DNA of 64,000 bases. Origin: Auanema rhodensis. Taxonomy: Eukaryota > Nematoda > Chromadorea > Rhabditida > Rhabditidae. The stretch spans positions 17,151,267 through 17,215,266 of the forward strand of contig OZ059898.1 in assembly GCA_964057225.1 (NCBI GenBank), given 5' to 3'. Below the pieces are notes generated by a model. The model ran no database searches. It was given only the letters and a program-made list of their open reading frames with translations, and was not told where the DNA came from. Position 1 is the stretch's first letter; the number at the start of each line of letters is the position of its first letter. Made by a program: the position numbers and the translations under genes. This document shows positions 12,101-25,622 of this stretch, piece after piece.

Positions 12101-14040
12101 CTCGATTTTCACCCTGAAGAATTATTTTTTTCGTTGAATAACATTGTCCATCGTCTTTGCCTTGAAAAAAGGAATCTAAAAACATCTACTTTTTGCTAAA
12201 TTATTCTGAAATTTTTCGAAAAAATTTTTGTCAAAATGTTTTTGGAAGCAATGTTGAGTGTACATGGAAACTCAACATACACTAATGCATCATTTTTCAA
12301 ACGATCATAACTAATTTTTGTATTAAGCGTTTCTCAATGTAGTATAGTGCATTCGATGCGGATTTTTAAACTGCGTCGATCTGTGTTATCAAATTTGCGC
12401 TAGCTTAAAAATGCACCGAGATATCAACTGGTATAAGTTCACACTTATATCCTCGATTTTCACCCTGAAGAAATAATTTTTTCGTTGAATAACATTGTCC
12501 ATCGTCTTTGCCTTGAAAAAAGGAATCTAAAAACATCTACTTTTTGCTAAATTATTCTGAAATTTTTCGAAAAAATTTTTGTCAAAATGTTTTTGGAAGC
12601 AATTTTGAGTGTACATGGAAACTCAACATACACTAATGCATCATTTTTCAAACGATCATAACTAATTTTTGTATTAAGCGTTTCTCAATGTAGTATAGTG
12701 CATTTAATGCGGATTTTTAAGCTGCGTCGATCTGTGTTATCAAATTTGCGCTAGCTTAAAAATGCACCGAGATATCAACTGGTATAAGTTCACACTTATA
12801 TCCTCGATTTTCACCCTGAAGAAATAATTTTTTCGTTGAATAACATTGTCCATCGTCTTTGCCTTGAAAAAAGGAATCTAAAAACATCTACTTTTTGCTA
12901 AATTATTCTGAAATTTTTCGAAAAAATTTTTGTCAAAATGTTTTTGGAAGCAATGTTGAGTGTACATGGAAACTCAACATACACTAATGCATCATTTTTC
13001 AAACGATCATAACTAATTTTTGTATTAACCGTTTCTCAATGTAGTATAGTGCATTCGATGCGGATTTTTAAACTGCGTCGATCTGTGTTATCAGATTTGC
13101 GCTAGCTTAAAAATGCACCGAGATATCAACTGATATAAGTTCACACTTATATCCTCGATTTTCACCCTGAAGAATTATTTTTTTCGTTGAATAACATTGT
13201 CCATCGTCTTTGCCTTGAAAAAAGGAATCTAAAAACTTCTATTTTTTGCTAAATTATTTTGAAATTTTTCGAAAAAATTTTTGTCAAAATGTTTTTGGAA
13301 GCAATGTTGAGTGTACATGTAAACTCAACATACACTAATGCACCATTTTTCAAACAATCATAACTAATTTTTGTATTAAGCGTTTTTCAATGTAGTATAG
13401 TGCATTTGATGCGGATTTTTAAGCTGCGTCGATCTGTGTTATCAAATTTGCGCTAGCTTAAAAATGCACCGAGATATCAACTGATATAAGTTCACACTTA
13501 TATCCTCGATTTTCACCCTGAAGAAATAATTTTTTCGTTGAATAACATTGTCCATCGTCTTTGCCTTGAAAAACGGAATCTAAAAACATCTACTTTTTGC
13601 TAAATTATTCTGAAATTTTTCGAAAAAATTTTTGTCAAAATGTTTTTGGAAGCAATGTTGAGTGTACATGGAAACTCAACATACACTAATGCATCATTTT
13701 TCAAACGATCATAACTAATTTTTGTATTAAGCGTTTCTCAATGTAGTATAGTGCATTCGATGCGGATTTTTAAGCTGCGTCGATCTGTGTTATCAGATTT
13801 GCGCTAGCTTAAAAATGCACCGAGATATCAACTGATATAAGTTCACACTTATATCCTCGATTTTCACCCTGAAGAATTATTTTTTTCGTTGAATAACATT
13901 GTCCATCGTCTTTGCCTTGAAAAAAGGAATCTAAAAACATCTACTTTTTGCTAAATTATTCTGAAATTTTTCGAAAAAATTTTTGTCAAAATGTTTTTGG
14001 AAGCAATGTTGAGTGTACATGGAAACTCAACATACACTAA
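9127..14040. repeat. Segmental duplication A, copy 2 (M27-M40, 14 monomers)
   Basis: M27-M37 repeat M11-M21 at an offset of 16 monomers (5616 bp). M38-M40 repeat M23-M25 at an offset of 15, because the counterpart of M22 is absent. Rare markers stay in order: GATCAGAAC in M30, GTGTGCATGG in M31, GAAAAACGG in M32, AAAAAAGTTTTG in M34, AACTTCTATTTTTT in M38, and CAAACAATC in M39. Differences since duplication include GATTTTCGC and T69/G70 in M34 and TAACCGTTTC in M38. The few differences over about 5 kb indicate a recent event. Confidence 0.85.
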
Positions 14041-17000
14041 TGCATCATTTTTCAAACGATCATAACAAATTTTTGTATTAAGCGTTTCTCAATGTAGTAT
14101 AGTGCATTTAATGCGGATTTTTAAGCTGCGTCGATCTGTGTTATCAAATTTGCGCTAGCTTAAAAATGCACCGAGATATCAACTGGTATAAGTTCACACT
14201 TATATCCTCGATTTTCACCCTGAAGAAATAATTTTTTCGTTGAATAACATTGTCCATCGTCTTTGCCTTGAAAAAAGGAATCTAAAAACATCTACTTTTT
14301 GCTAAATTATTCTGAAATTTTTCGAAAAAATTTTTGTCAAAATGTTTTTGGAAGCAATGTTGAGTGTACATGGAAACTCAACATACACTAATGCATCATT
14401 TTTCAAACGATCATAACTAATTTTTGTATTAAGCGTTTCTCAATGTAGTATAGTGCATTCGATGCGGATTTTTAAACTGCGTCGATCTGTGTTATCAGAT
14501 TTGCGCTAGCTTAAAAATGCACCGAGATATCAACTGATATAAGTTCACACTTATATCCTCGATTTTCACCCTGAAGAATTATTTTTTTCGTTGAATAACA
14601 TTGTCCATCGTCTTTGCCTTGAAAAAAGGAATCTAAAAACATCTACTTTTTGCTAAATTATTCTGAAATTTTTCGAAAAAATTTTTGTCAAAATGTTTTT
14701 GGAAGCAATGTTGAGTGTACATGGAAACTCAACATACACTAATGCATCATTTTTCAAACGATCATAACTAATTTTTGTATTAAGCGTTTCTCAATGTAGT
14801 ATAGTGCATTCGATGCGGATTTTTAAACTGCGTCGATCTGTGTTATCAGATTTGCGCTAGCTTAAAAATGCACCGAGATATCAACTGATATAAGTTCACA
14901 CTTATATCCCCGATTTTCACCCTGAAGAATTAATTTTTTCGTTGAATAACATTGTCCATCGTCTTTGCCTTGAAAAAAGGAATCTAAAAACATCTACTTT
15001 TTGCTAAATTATTCTGAAATGTTTCGAAAAAATTTTTGTCAAAATGTTTTTGGAAGCAATTTTGAGTGTACATGGAAACTCAACATACACTAATGCATCA
15101 TTTTTCAAACGATCATAACTAATTTTTGTATTAAGCGTTTCTCAATGTAGTATAGTGCATTTGATGCGGATTTTTAAACTGCGTCGATCTGTGTTATCAG
15201 ATTTGCGCTCGCTTAAAAATGCACCGAGATATCAACTGATATAAGTTCACACTTATATCCTCGATTTTCACCCTGAAGAATTATTTTTTTCGTTGAATAA
15301 CATTGTCCATCGTCTTTGCCTTGAAAAAAGGAATCTAAAAACATCTACTTTTTGCTAAATTATTCTGAAATTTTTCGAAAAAATTTTTGTCAAAATGTTT
15401 TTGGAAGCAATGTTGAGTGTACATGGAAACTCAACATACACTAATGCATCATTTTTCAAACGATCATAACTAATTTTTGTATTAAGCGTTTCTCAATGTA
15501 GTATAGTGCATTCGATGCGGATTTTTAAACTGCGTCGATCTGTGTTATCAGATTTGCGCTAGCTTAAAAATGCACCGAGATATCAACTGATATAAGTTCA
15601 CACTTATATCCTCGATTTTCACCCTGAAGAATTATTTTTTTCGTTGAATAACATTGTCCATCGTCTTTGCCTTGAAAAAAGGAATCTAAAAACATCTACT
15701 TTTTGCTAAATTATTCTGAAATTTTTCGAAAAAATTTTTGTCAAAATGTTTTTGGAAGCAATGTTGAGTGTACATGGAAACTCAACATACACTAATGCAT
15801 CATTTTTCAAACGATCATAACTAATTTTTGTATTAAGCGTTTCTCAATGTAGTATAGTGCATTTGATGCGGATTTTTAAGCTGCGTCGATCTGTGTTATC
15901 AAATTTGCGCTAGCTTAAAAATGCACCGAGATATCAACTGGTATAAGTTCACACTTATATCCTCGATTTTCACCCTGAAGAAATAATTTTTTCGTTGAAT
16001 AACATTGTCCATCGTCTTTGCCTTGAAAAAAGGAATCTAAAAACATCTACTTTTTGCTAAATTATTCTGAAATTTTTCGAAAAAATTTTTGTCAAAATGT
16101 TTTTGGAAGCAATGTTGAGTGTACATGGAAACTCAACATACACTAATGCATCATTTTTCAAACGATCATAACTAATTTTTGTATTAAGCGTTTCTCAATG
16201 TAGTATAGTGCATTTGATGCGGATTTTTAAGCTGCGTCGATCTGTGTTATCAAATTTGCGCTAGCTTAAAAATGCACCGAGATATCAACTGGTATAAGTT
16301 CACACTTATATCCTCGATTTTCACCCTGAAGAAATAATTTTTTCGTTGAATAACATTGTCCATCGTCTTTGCCTTGAAAAAAGGAATCTAAAAACATCTA
16401 CTTTTTGCTAAATTATTCTGAAATTTTTCGAAAAAATTTTTGTCAAAATGTTTTTGGAAGCAATGTTGAGTGTACATGGAAACTCAACATACACTAATGC
16501 ATCATTTTTCAAACGATCATAACTAATTTTTGTATTAAGCGTTTCTCAATGTAGTATAGTGCATTCGATGCGGATTTTTAAACTGCGTCGATCTGTGGTA
16601 TCAGATTTGCGCTAGCTTAAAAATGCACCGAGATATCAACTGATATAAGTTCACACTTATATCCTCGATTTTCACCCTGAAGAAATAATTTTTTCGTTGA
16701 ATAACATTGTCCATCGTCTTTGCCTTGAAAAAAGGAATCTAAAAACATCTACTTTTTGCTAAATTATTCTGAAATTTTTCGAAAAAATTTTTGTCAAAAT
16801 GTTTTTGGAAGCAATTTTGAGTGTACATGGAAACTCAACATACACTAATGCATCATTTTTCAAACGATCATAACTAATTTTTGTATTAAGCGTTTCTCAA
16901 TGTAGTATAGTGCATTTGATGCGGATTTTCAAGCTGCGTCGATCTGTGTTATCAAATTTGCGCTAGCTTAAAAATGCACCGAGATATCAACTGGTATAAG

Positions 17001-18954
17001 TTCACACTTATATCCTCGATTTTCACCCTGAAGAAATAATTTTTTCGTTGAATAACATTGTCCATCGTCTTTGCCTTGAAAAAAGGAATCTAAAAACATC
17101 TACTTTTTGCTAAATTATTCTGAAATTTTTCGAAAAAATTTTTGTCAAAATGTTTTTGGAAGCAATGTTGAGTGTACATGGAAACTCAACATACACTAAT
17201 GCATCATTTTTCAAACGATCATAACTAATTTTTGTATTAAGCGTTTCTCAATGTAGTATAGTGCATTTGATGCGGATTTTTAAGCTGCGTCGATCTGTGT
17301 TATCAAATTTGCGCTAGCTTAAAAATGCACCGAGATATCAACTGGTATAAGTTCACACTTATATCCTCGCTTTTCACCCTGAAGAAATAATTTTTTCGTT
17401 GAATAACATTGTCCATCGTCTTTGCCTTGAAAAAAGGAATCTAAAAACATCTACTTTTTGCTAAATTATTCTGAAATTTTTCGAAAAAATTTTTGTCAAA
17501 ATGTTTTTGGAAGCAATGTTGAGTGTACATGGAAACTCAACATACACTAATGCATCATTTTTCAAACGATCATAACTAATTTTTGTATTAAGCGTTTCTC
17601 AATGTAGTATAGTGCATTTGATGCGGATTTTTAAGCTGCGTCGATCTGTGTTATCAAATTTGCGCTAGCTTAAAAATGCACCGAGATATCAACTGGTATA
17701 AGTTCACACTTATATCCTCGCTTTTCACCCTGAAGAAATAATTTTTTCGTTGAATAACATTGTCCATCGTCTTTGCCTTGAAAAAAGGAATCTAAAAACA
17801 TCTACTTTTTGCTAAATTATTCTGAAATTTTTCGAAAAAATTTTTGTCAAAATGTTTTTGGAAGCAATGTTGAGTGTACATGGAAACTCAACATACACTA
17901 ATGCATCATTTTTCAAACGATCATAACTAATTTTTGTATTAAGCGTTTCTCAATGTAGTATAGTGCATTCGATGCGGATTTTTAAACTGCGTCGATCTGT
18001 GTTATCAGATTTGCGCTAGCTTAAAAATGCACCGAGATATCAACTGATATAAGTTCACACTTATATCCTCGATTTTCACCCTGAAGAAATAATTTTTTCG
18101 TTGAATAACATTGTCCATCGTCTTTTCCTTGAAAAAAGGAATCTAAAAACATCTACTTTTTGCTAAATTATTCTGAAATTTTTCGAAAAAATTTTTGTCA
18201 AAATGTTTTTGGAAGCAATTTTGAGTGTACATGGAAACTCAACATACACTAATGCATCATTTTTCAAACGATCATAACTAATTTTTGTATTAAGCGTTTC
18301 TCAATGTAGTATAGTGCATTTGATGCGGATTTTTAAGCTGCGTCGATCTGTGTTATCAAATTTGCGCTAGCTTAAAAATGCACCGAGATATCAACTGGTA
18401 TAAGTTCACACTTATATCCTCGATTTTCACCCTGAAGAAATAATTTTTTCGTTGAATAACATTGTCCATCGTCTTTGCCTTGAAAAAAGGAATCTAAAAA
18501 CATCTACTTTTTGCTAAATTATTCTGAAATTTTTCGAAAAAATTTTTGTCAAAATGTTTTTGGAAGCAATGTTGAGTGTACATGGAAACTCAACGTACAC
18601 TAATGCATCATTTTTCAAACGATCATAACTAATTTTTGTATTAAGCGTTTCTCAATGTAGTATAGTGCATTCGATGCGAATTTTTAAACTGCGTCGATCT
18701 GTGTTATCAGATTTGCGCTAGCTTAAAAATGCACCGAGATATCAACTGATATAAGTTCACACTTATATCCTCGATTTTCACCCTGAAGAAATAATTTTTT
18801 CGTTGAATAACATTGTCCATCGTCTTTGCCTTGAAAAAAGGAATCTAAAAACATCTACTTTTTGCTAAATTATTCTGAAATTTTTCGAAAAAATTTTTGT
18901 CAAAATGTTTTTGGAAGCAATTTTGAGTGTACATGGAAACTCAACATACACTAA
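14041..18954. repeat. Array region B, M41-M54, alternating pairs and identical neighbours
   Basis: This block lacks the markers of duplication A. M43 (14743-15093) has ATCCCCG, the window's first AATTAATT at 188-191 and the AAATGTTTCG also seen in M3. M44 has GCGCTCGC. M46/M47 and M50/M51 (17200-17901, both with CTCGCTTTT) appear identical to their neighbours. From M48 a C69/A85/T319 copy alternates with a T69/G85/GGTATAAG copy (M48/M49, M52/M53, M54/M55). Private changes include GTGGTATC in M48, CTTTTCCTT in M52, CAACGTACAC in M53 and GCGAATTTTT in M54. Confidence 0.75.
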
Positions 18955-21900
18955 TGCATCATTTTTCAAACGATCATAACTAATTTTTGTATTAAGCGTT
19001 TCTCAATGTAGTATAGTGCATTTGATGCGGATTTTTAAGCTGCGTCGATCTGTGTTATCAAATTTGCGCTAGCTTAAAAATGCACCGAGATATCAACTGG
19101 TATAAGTTCACACTTATATCCTCGATTTTCACCCTGAAGAAATAATTTTTTCGTTGAATAACATTGTCCATCGTCTTTGCCTTGAAAAAAGGAATCTAAA
19201 AACATCTACTTTTTGCTAAATTATTTTGAAGTTTTTCGAAAAAATTTTTGTCAAAATGTTTTTGGAAGCAATGTTGAGTGTACATGGAAACTCAACATAC
19301 ACTAATGCATCATTTTTCAAACGATCATAACTAATTTTTGTATTAAGCGTTTCTCAATGTAGTATAGTGCATTCGATGCGGATTTTCAAGCTGCGTCGAT
19401 CTGTGTTATCAGATTTGCGCTAGCTTAAAAATGCACCGAGATATCAACTGATATAAGTTCAAACTTATATCCTCGATTTTCACCCTGAAGAAATAATTTT
19501 TTCGTTGAATAACATTGTCCATCGTCTTTGCCTTGAAAAAAGGAATCTAAAAACATCTACTTTTTGCTAAATTATTTTGAAGTTTTTCGAAAAAATTTTT
19601 GTCAAAATGTTTTTGGAAGCAATGTTGAGTGTACATGGAAACTCAACATACACTAATGCATCATTTTTCAAACGATCATAACAAATTTTTGTATTAAGCG
19701 TTTCTCAATGTAGTATAGTGCATTCGATGCGGATTTTTAAACTGCGTCGATCTGTGTTATCAGATTTGCGCTAGCTTAAAAATGCACCGAGATATCAACT
19801 GATATAAGTTCACACTTATATCCTCGATTTTCACCCTGAAGAATTATTTTTTTCGTTGAATAACATTGTCCATCGTCTTTGCCTTGAAAAAAGGAATCTA
19901 AAAACATCTACTTTTTGCTAAATTATTCTGAAATTTTTCGAAAAAATTTTTGTCAAAATGTTTTTGGAAGCAATTTTGAGTGTACATGGAAACTCAACAT
20001 ACACTAATGCATCATTTTTCAAACGATCATAACTAATTTTTGTATTAAGCGTTTCTCAATGTAGTATAGTGCATTTGATGCGGATTTTTAAGCTGCGTCG
20101 ATCTGTGTTATCAAATTTGCGCTAGCTTAAAAATGCACCGAGATATCAACTGGTATAAGTTCACACTTATATCCTCGATTTTCACCCTGAAGAATTATTT
20201 TTTTCGTTGAATAACATTGTCCATCGTCTTTGCCTTGAAAAAAGGAATCTAAAAACATCTACTTTTTGCTAAATTATTCTGAAATTTTTCGAAAAAATTT
20301 TTGTCAAAATGTTTTTGGAAGCAATTTTGAGTGTACATGGAAACTCAACATACACTAATGCATCATTTTTCAAACGATCATAACTAATTTTTGTATTAAG
20401 CGTTTCTCAATGTAGTATAGTGCATTTGATGCGGATTTTTAAGCTGCGTCGATCTGTGTTATCACATTTGCGCTAGCTTAAAAATGCACCGAGATATGAA
20501 CTGGTATAAGTTCACACTTATATCCTCGATTTTCACCCTGAAGAATTATTTTTTTCGTTGAATAACATTGTCCATCGTCTTTGCCTTGAAAAAAGGAATC
20601 TAAAAACATCTACTTTTTGCTAAATTATTCTGAAATTTTTCGAAAAAATTTTTGTCAAAATGTTTTTGGAAGCAATGTTGAGTGTACATGGAAACTCAAC
20701 ATACACTAATGCATCATTTTTCAAACGATCATAACTAATTTTTGTATTAAGCGTTTCTCAATGTAGTATAGTGCATTCGATGCGGATTTTTAAACTGCGT
20801 CGATCTGTGTTATCAGATTTGCGCTAGCTTAAAAATGCACCGAGATATGAACTGATATAAGTTCACACTTATATCCTCGATTTTCACCCTGAAGAATTAT
20901 TTTTTTTGTTGAATAACATTGTCCATCGTCTTTGCCTTGAAAAAAGGAATCTAAAGACATCTACTTTTTGCTAAATTATTCTGAAATTTTTCGAAAAAAT
21001 TTTTGTCAAAATGTTTTTGGAAGCAATGTTGAGTGTACATGGAAACTCAACATACACTAATGCATCATTTTTCAAACGATCATAACTAATTTTTGTATTA
21101 AGCGTTTCTCAATGTAGTATAGTGCATTCGATGCGGATTTTTAAACTGCGTCGATCTGTGTTATCAAATTTGCGCTAGCTTAAAAATGCACCGAGATATC
21201 AACTGGTATAAGTTCACACTTATATCCTCGATTTTCACCCTGAAGAAATGATTTTTTCGTTGAATAACATTGTCCATCGTCTTTGCCTTGAAAAAAGGAA
21301 TCTAAAAACATCTACTTTTTGCTAAATTATTCTGAAATTTTTCGAAAAAATTTTTGTCAAAATGTTTTTGGAAGCAATGTTGAGTGTACATGGAAACTCA
21401 ACATACACTAATGCATCATTTTTCAAACGATCATAACTAATTTTTGTATTAAGCGTTTCTCAATGTAGTATAGTGCATTCGATGCGGATTTTTAAACTGC
21501 GTCGATCTGTGTTATCAAATTTGCGCTAGCTTAAAAATGCACCGAGATATCAACTGGTATAAGTTCACACTTATATCCTCGATTTTCACCCTGAAGAAAT
21601 GATTTTTTCGTTGAATAACATTGTCCATCGTCTTTGCCTTGAAAAAAGGAATCTAAAAACATCTACTTTTTGCTAAATTATTCTGAAATTTTTCGAAAAA
21701 ATTTTTGTCAAAATGTTTTTGGAAGCAATGTTGAGTGTACATGGAAACTCAACATACACTAATGCATCATTTTTCAAACGATCATAACTAATTTTTGTAT
21801 TAAGCGTTTCTCAATGTAGTATAGTGCTTTTGATGCGGATTTTTAAGCTGCGTCGATCTGTGTTATCAGATTTGCGCTAGCTTAAAAATGCACCGAGATA

Positions 21901-24900
21901 TGAACTGATATAAGTTCACACTTATATCCTCGATTTTCACCCTGAAGAATTATTTTTTTCGTTGAATAACATTGTCCATCGTCTTTGCCTTAAAAAAGGA
22001 ATCTAAAAACATCTACTTTTTGCTAAATTATTCTGAAATTTTTCGAAAAAATTTTTGTCAAAATGTTTTTGGAAGCAATGTTGAGTGTACATGGAAACTC
22101 AACATACACTAATGCATCATTTTTCAAACGATCATAACTAATTTTTGTATTAAGCGTTTCTCAATGTAGTATAGTGCATTCGATGCGGATTTTTAAACTG
22201 CGTCGATCTGTGTTATCACATTTGCGCTAGCTTAAAAATGCACCGAGATATGAACTGATATAAGTTCACACTTATATCCTCGCTTTTCACCCTGAAGAAA
22301 TAATTTTTTCGTTGAATAACATTGTCCATCGTCTTTGCCTTGAAAAAAGGAATCTAAAAACATCTACTTTTTGCTAAATTATTCTGAAATTTTTCGAAAA
22401 AATTTTTGTCAAAATGTTTTTGGAAGCAATTTTGAGTGTACATGGAAACTCAACATACACTAATGCATCATTTTTCAAACGATCATAACTAATTTTTGTA
22501 TTAAGCGTTTCTCAATGTAGTATAGTGCATTCGATGCGGATTTTTAAACTGCGTCGATCTGTGTTATCAGATTTGCGCTAGCTTAAAAATGCACCGAGAT
22601 ATGAACTGATATAAGTTCACACTTATATCCTCGATTTTCACCCTGAAGAATTATTTTTTTCGTTGAATAACATTGTCCATCGTCTTTGCCTTGAAAAAAG
22701 GAATCTAAAAACATCTACTTTTTGCTAAATTATTCTGAAATTTTTCGAAAAAATTTTTGTCAAAATGTTTTTGGAAGCAATGTTGAGTGTACATGGAAAC
22801 TCAACATACACTAATGCATCATTTTTCAAACGATCATAACTAATTTTTGTATTAAGCGTTTCTCAATGTAGTATAGTGCATTCGATGCGGATTTTTAAAC
22901 TGCGTCGATCTGTGTTATCAGATTTGCGCTAGCTTAAAAATGCACCGAGATATGAACTGATATAAGTTCACACTTATATCCTCGATTTTCACCCTGAAGA
23001 ATTATTTTTTTCGTTGAATAACATTGTCCATCGTCTTTGCCTTGAAAAAAGGAATCTAAAGACATCTACTTTTTGCTAAATTATTCTGAAATTTTTCGAA
23101 AAAATTTTTGTCAAAATGTTTTTGGAAGCAATGTTGAGTGTACATGGAAACTCAACATACACTAATGCATCATTTTTCAAACGATCATAACTAATTTTTG
23201 TATTAAGCGTTTCTCAATGTAGTATAGTGCATTCGATGCGGATTTTTAAACTGCGTCGATCTGTGTTATCAAATTTGCGCTAGCTTAAAAATGCACCGAG
23301 ATATCAACTGGTATAAGTTCACACTTATATCCTCGATTTTCACCCTGAAGAAATGATTTTTTCGTTGAATAACATTGTCCATCGTCTTTGCCTTGAAAAA
23401 AGGAATCTAAAAACATCTACTTTTTGCTAAATTATTCTGAAATTTTTCGAAAAAATTTTTGTCAAAATGTTTTTGGAAGCAATGTTGAGTGTACATGGAA
23501 ACTCAACATACACTAATGCATCATTTTTCAAACGATCATAACTAATTTTTGTATTAAGCGTTTCTCAATGTAGTATAGTGCATTCGATGCGGATTTTTAA
23601 ACTGCGTCGATCTGTGTTATCAAATTTGCGCTAGCTTAAAAATGCACCGAGATATCAACTGGTATAAGTTCACACTTATATCCTCGATTTTCACCCTGAA
23701 GAAATGATTTTTTCGTTGAATAACATTGTCCATCGTCTTTGCCTTGAAAAAAGGAATCTAAAAACATCTACTTTTTGCTAAATTATTCTGAAATTTTTCG
23801 AAAAAATTTTTGTCAAAATGTTTTTGGAAGCAATGTTGAGTGTACATGGAAACTCAACATACACTAATGCATCATTTTTCAAACGATCATAACTAATTTT
23901 TGTATTAAGCGTTTCTCAATGTAGTATAGTGCTTTTGATGCGGATTTTTAAGCTGCGTCGATCTGTGTTATCAGATTTGCGCTAGCTTAAAAATGCACCG
24001 AGATATCAACTGATATAAGTTCACACTTATATCCTCGATTTTCACCCTGAAGAAATAATTTTTTCGTTGAATAACATTGTCCATCGTCTTTGCCTTGAAA
24101 AAAGGAATCTAAAAACATCTACTTTTTGCTAAATTATTCTGAAATTTTTCGAAAAAATTTTTGTCAAAATGTTTTTGGAAGCAATTTTGAGTGTACATGG
24201 AAACTCAACATACACTAATGCATCATTTTTCAAACGATCATAACTAATTTTTGTATTAAGCGTTTCTCAATGTAGTATAGTGCATTTGATGCGGATTTTT
24301 AAGCTGCGTCGATCTGTGTTATCAAATTTGCGCTAGCTTAAAAATGCACCGAGATATCAACTGGTATAAGTTCACACTTATATCCTCGATTTTCACCCTG
24401 AAGAAATAATTTTTTCGTTGAATAACATTGTCCATCGTCTTTGCCTTGAAAAAAGGAATCTAAAGACATCTACTTTTTGCTAAATTATTCTGAAATTTTT
24501 CGAAAAAATTTTTGTCAAAATGTTTTTGGAAGCAATGTTGAGTGTACATGGAAACTCAACATACACTAATGCATCATTTTTCAAACGATCATAACTAATT
24601 TTTGTATTAAGCGTTTCTCAATGTAGTATAGTGCATTCGATGCGGATTTTTAAACTGCGTCGATCTGTGTTATCAAATTTGCGCTAGCTTAAAAATGCAC
24701 CGAGATATCAACTGGTATAAGTTCACACTTATATCCTCGATTTTCACCCTGAAGAAATAATTTTTTCGTTGAATAACATTGTCCATCGTCTTTGCCTTGA
24801 AAAAAGGAATCTAAAAACATCTACTTTTTGCTAAATTATTCTGAAATTTTTCGAAAAAATTTTTGTCAAAATGTTTTTGGAAGCAATGTTGAGTGTACAT

Positions 24901-25622
24901 GGAAACTCAACATACACTAATGCATCATTTTTCAAACGATCATAACTAATTTTTGTATTAAGCGTTTCTCAATGTAGTATAGTGCTTTTGATGCGGATTT
25001 TTAAGCTGCGTCGATCTGTGTTATCAGATTTGCGCTAGCTTAAAAATGCACCGAGATATCAACTGATATAAGTTCACACTTATATCCTCGATTTTCACCC
25101 TGAAGAAATAATTTTTTCGTTGAATAACATTGTCCATCGTCTTTGCCTTGAAAAAAGGAATCTAAAAACATCTACTTTTTGCTAAATTATTCTGAAATTT
25201 TTCGAAAAAATTTTTGTCAAAATGTTTTTGGAAGCAATTTTGAGTGTACATGGAAACTCAACATACACTAATGCATCATTTTTCAAACGATCATAACTAA
25301 TTTTTGTATTAAGCGTTTCTCAATGTAGTATAGTGCATTTGATGCGGATTTTTAAGCTGCGTCGATCTGTGTTATCAAATTTGCGCTAGCTTAAAAATGC
25401 ACCGAGATATCAACTGGTATAAGTTCACACTTATATCCTCGATTTTCACCCTGAAGAAATAATTTTTTCGTTGAATAACATTGTCCATCGTCTTTGCCTT
25501 GAAAAAAGGAATCTGAAAACATCTACTTTTTGCTAAATTATTCTGAAATTTTTCGAAAAAATTTTTGTCAAAATGTTTTTGGAAGCAATTTTGAGTGTAC
25601 ATGGAAACTCAACATACACTAA
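18955..25622. repeat. Long-period HOR region C, unit 1 (M55-M73)
   Basis: It opens with two TTTTGAAGTTTTT copies (M55, M56; M56 also TTTTCAAGC). Then come an AACAAAT copy (M57), a GGTATAAG/AATTATT copy (M58), the rare CACATTT plus GAACTGGT copy (M59), a TAAAGACATC copy (M60), two AAATGATT copies (M61, M62) and a GCTTTTGATG copy with a deleted base (M63). M66-M69 repeat the TAAAGACATC, AAATGATT, AAATGATT, GCTTTTGATG order. M64 carries CACATTT with CTCGCTTTT. M73 has a private G at 25515 that opens a 75-codon frame on the minus strand. Confidence 0.75.

Noticed and set aside
25375-25602. 75-codon open frame on the minus strand in M73
   Set aside because: It is a satellite monomer read on the reverse strand. 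It opens only because M73 has G at 25515, which turns a TAG present in the other monomers into CAG. The protein has no recognisable domain, there is no gene context, and the frame is closed in sister copies.
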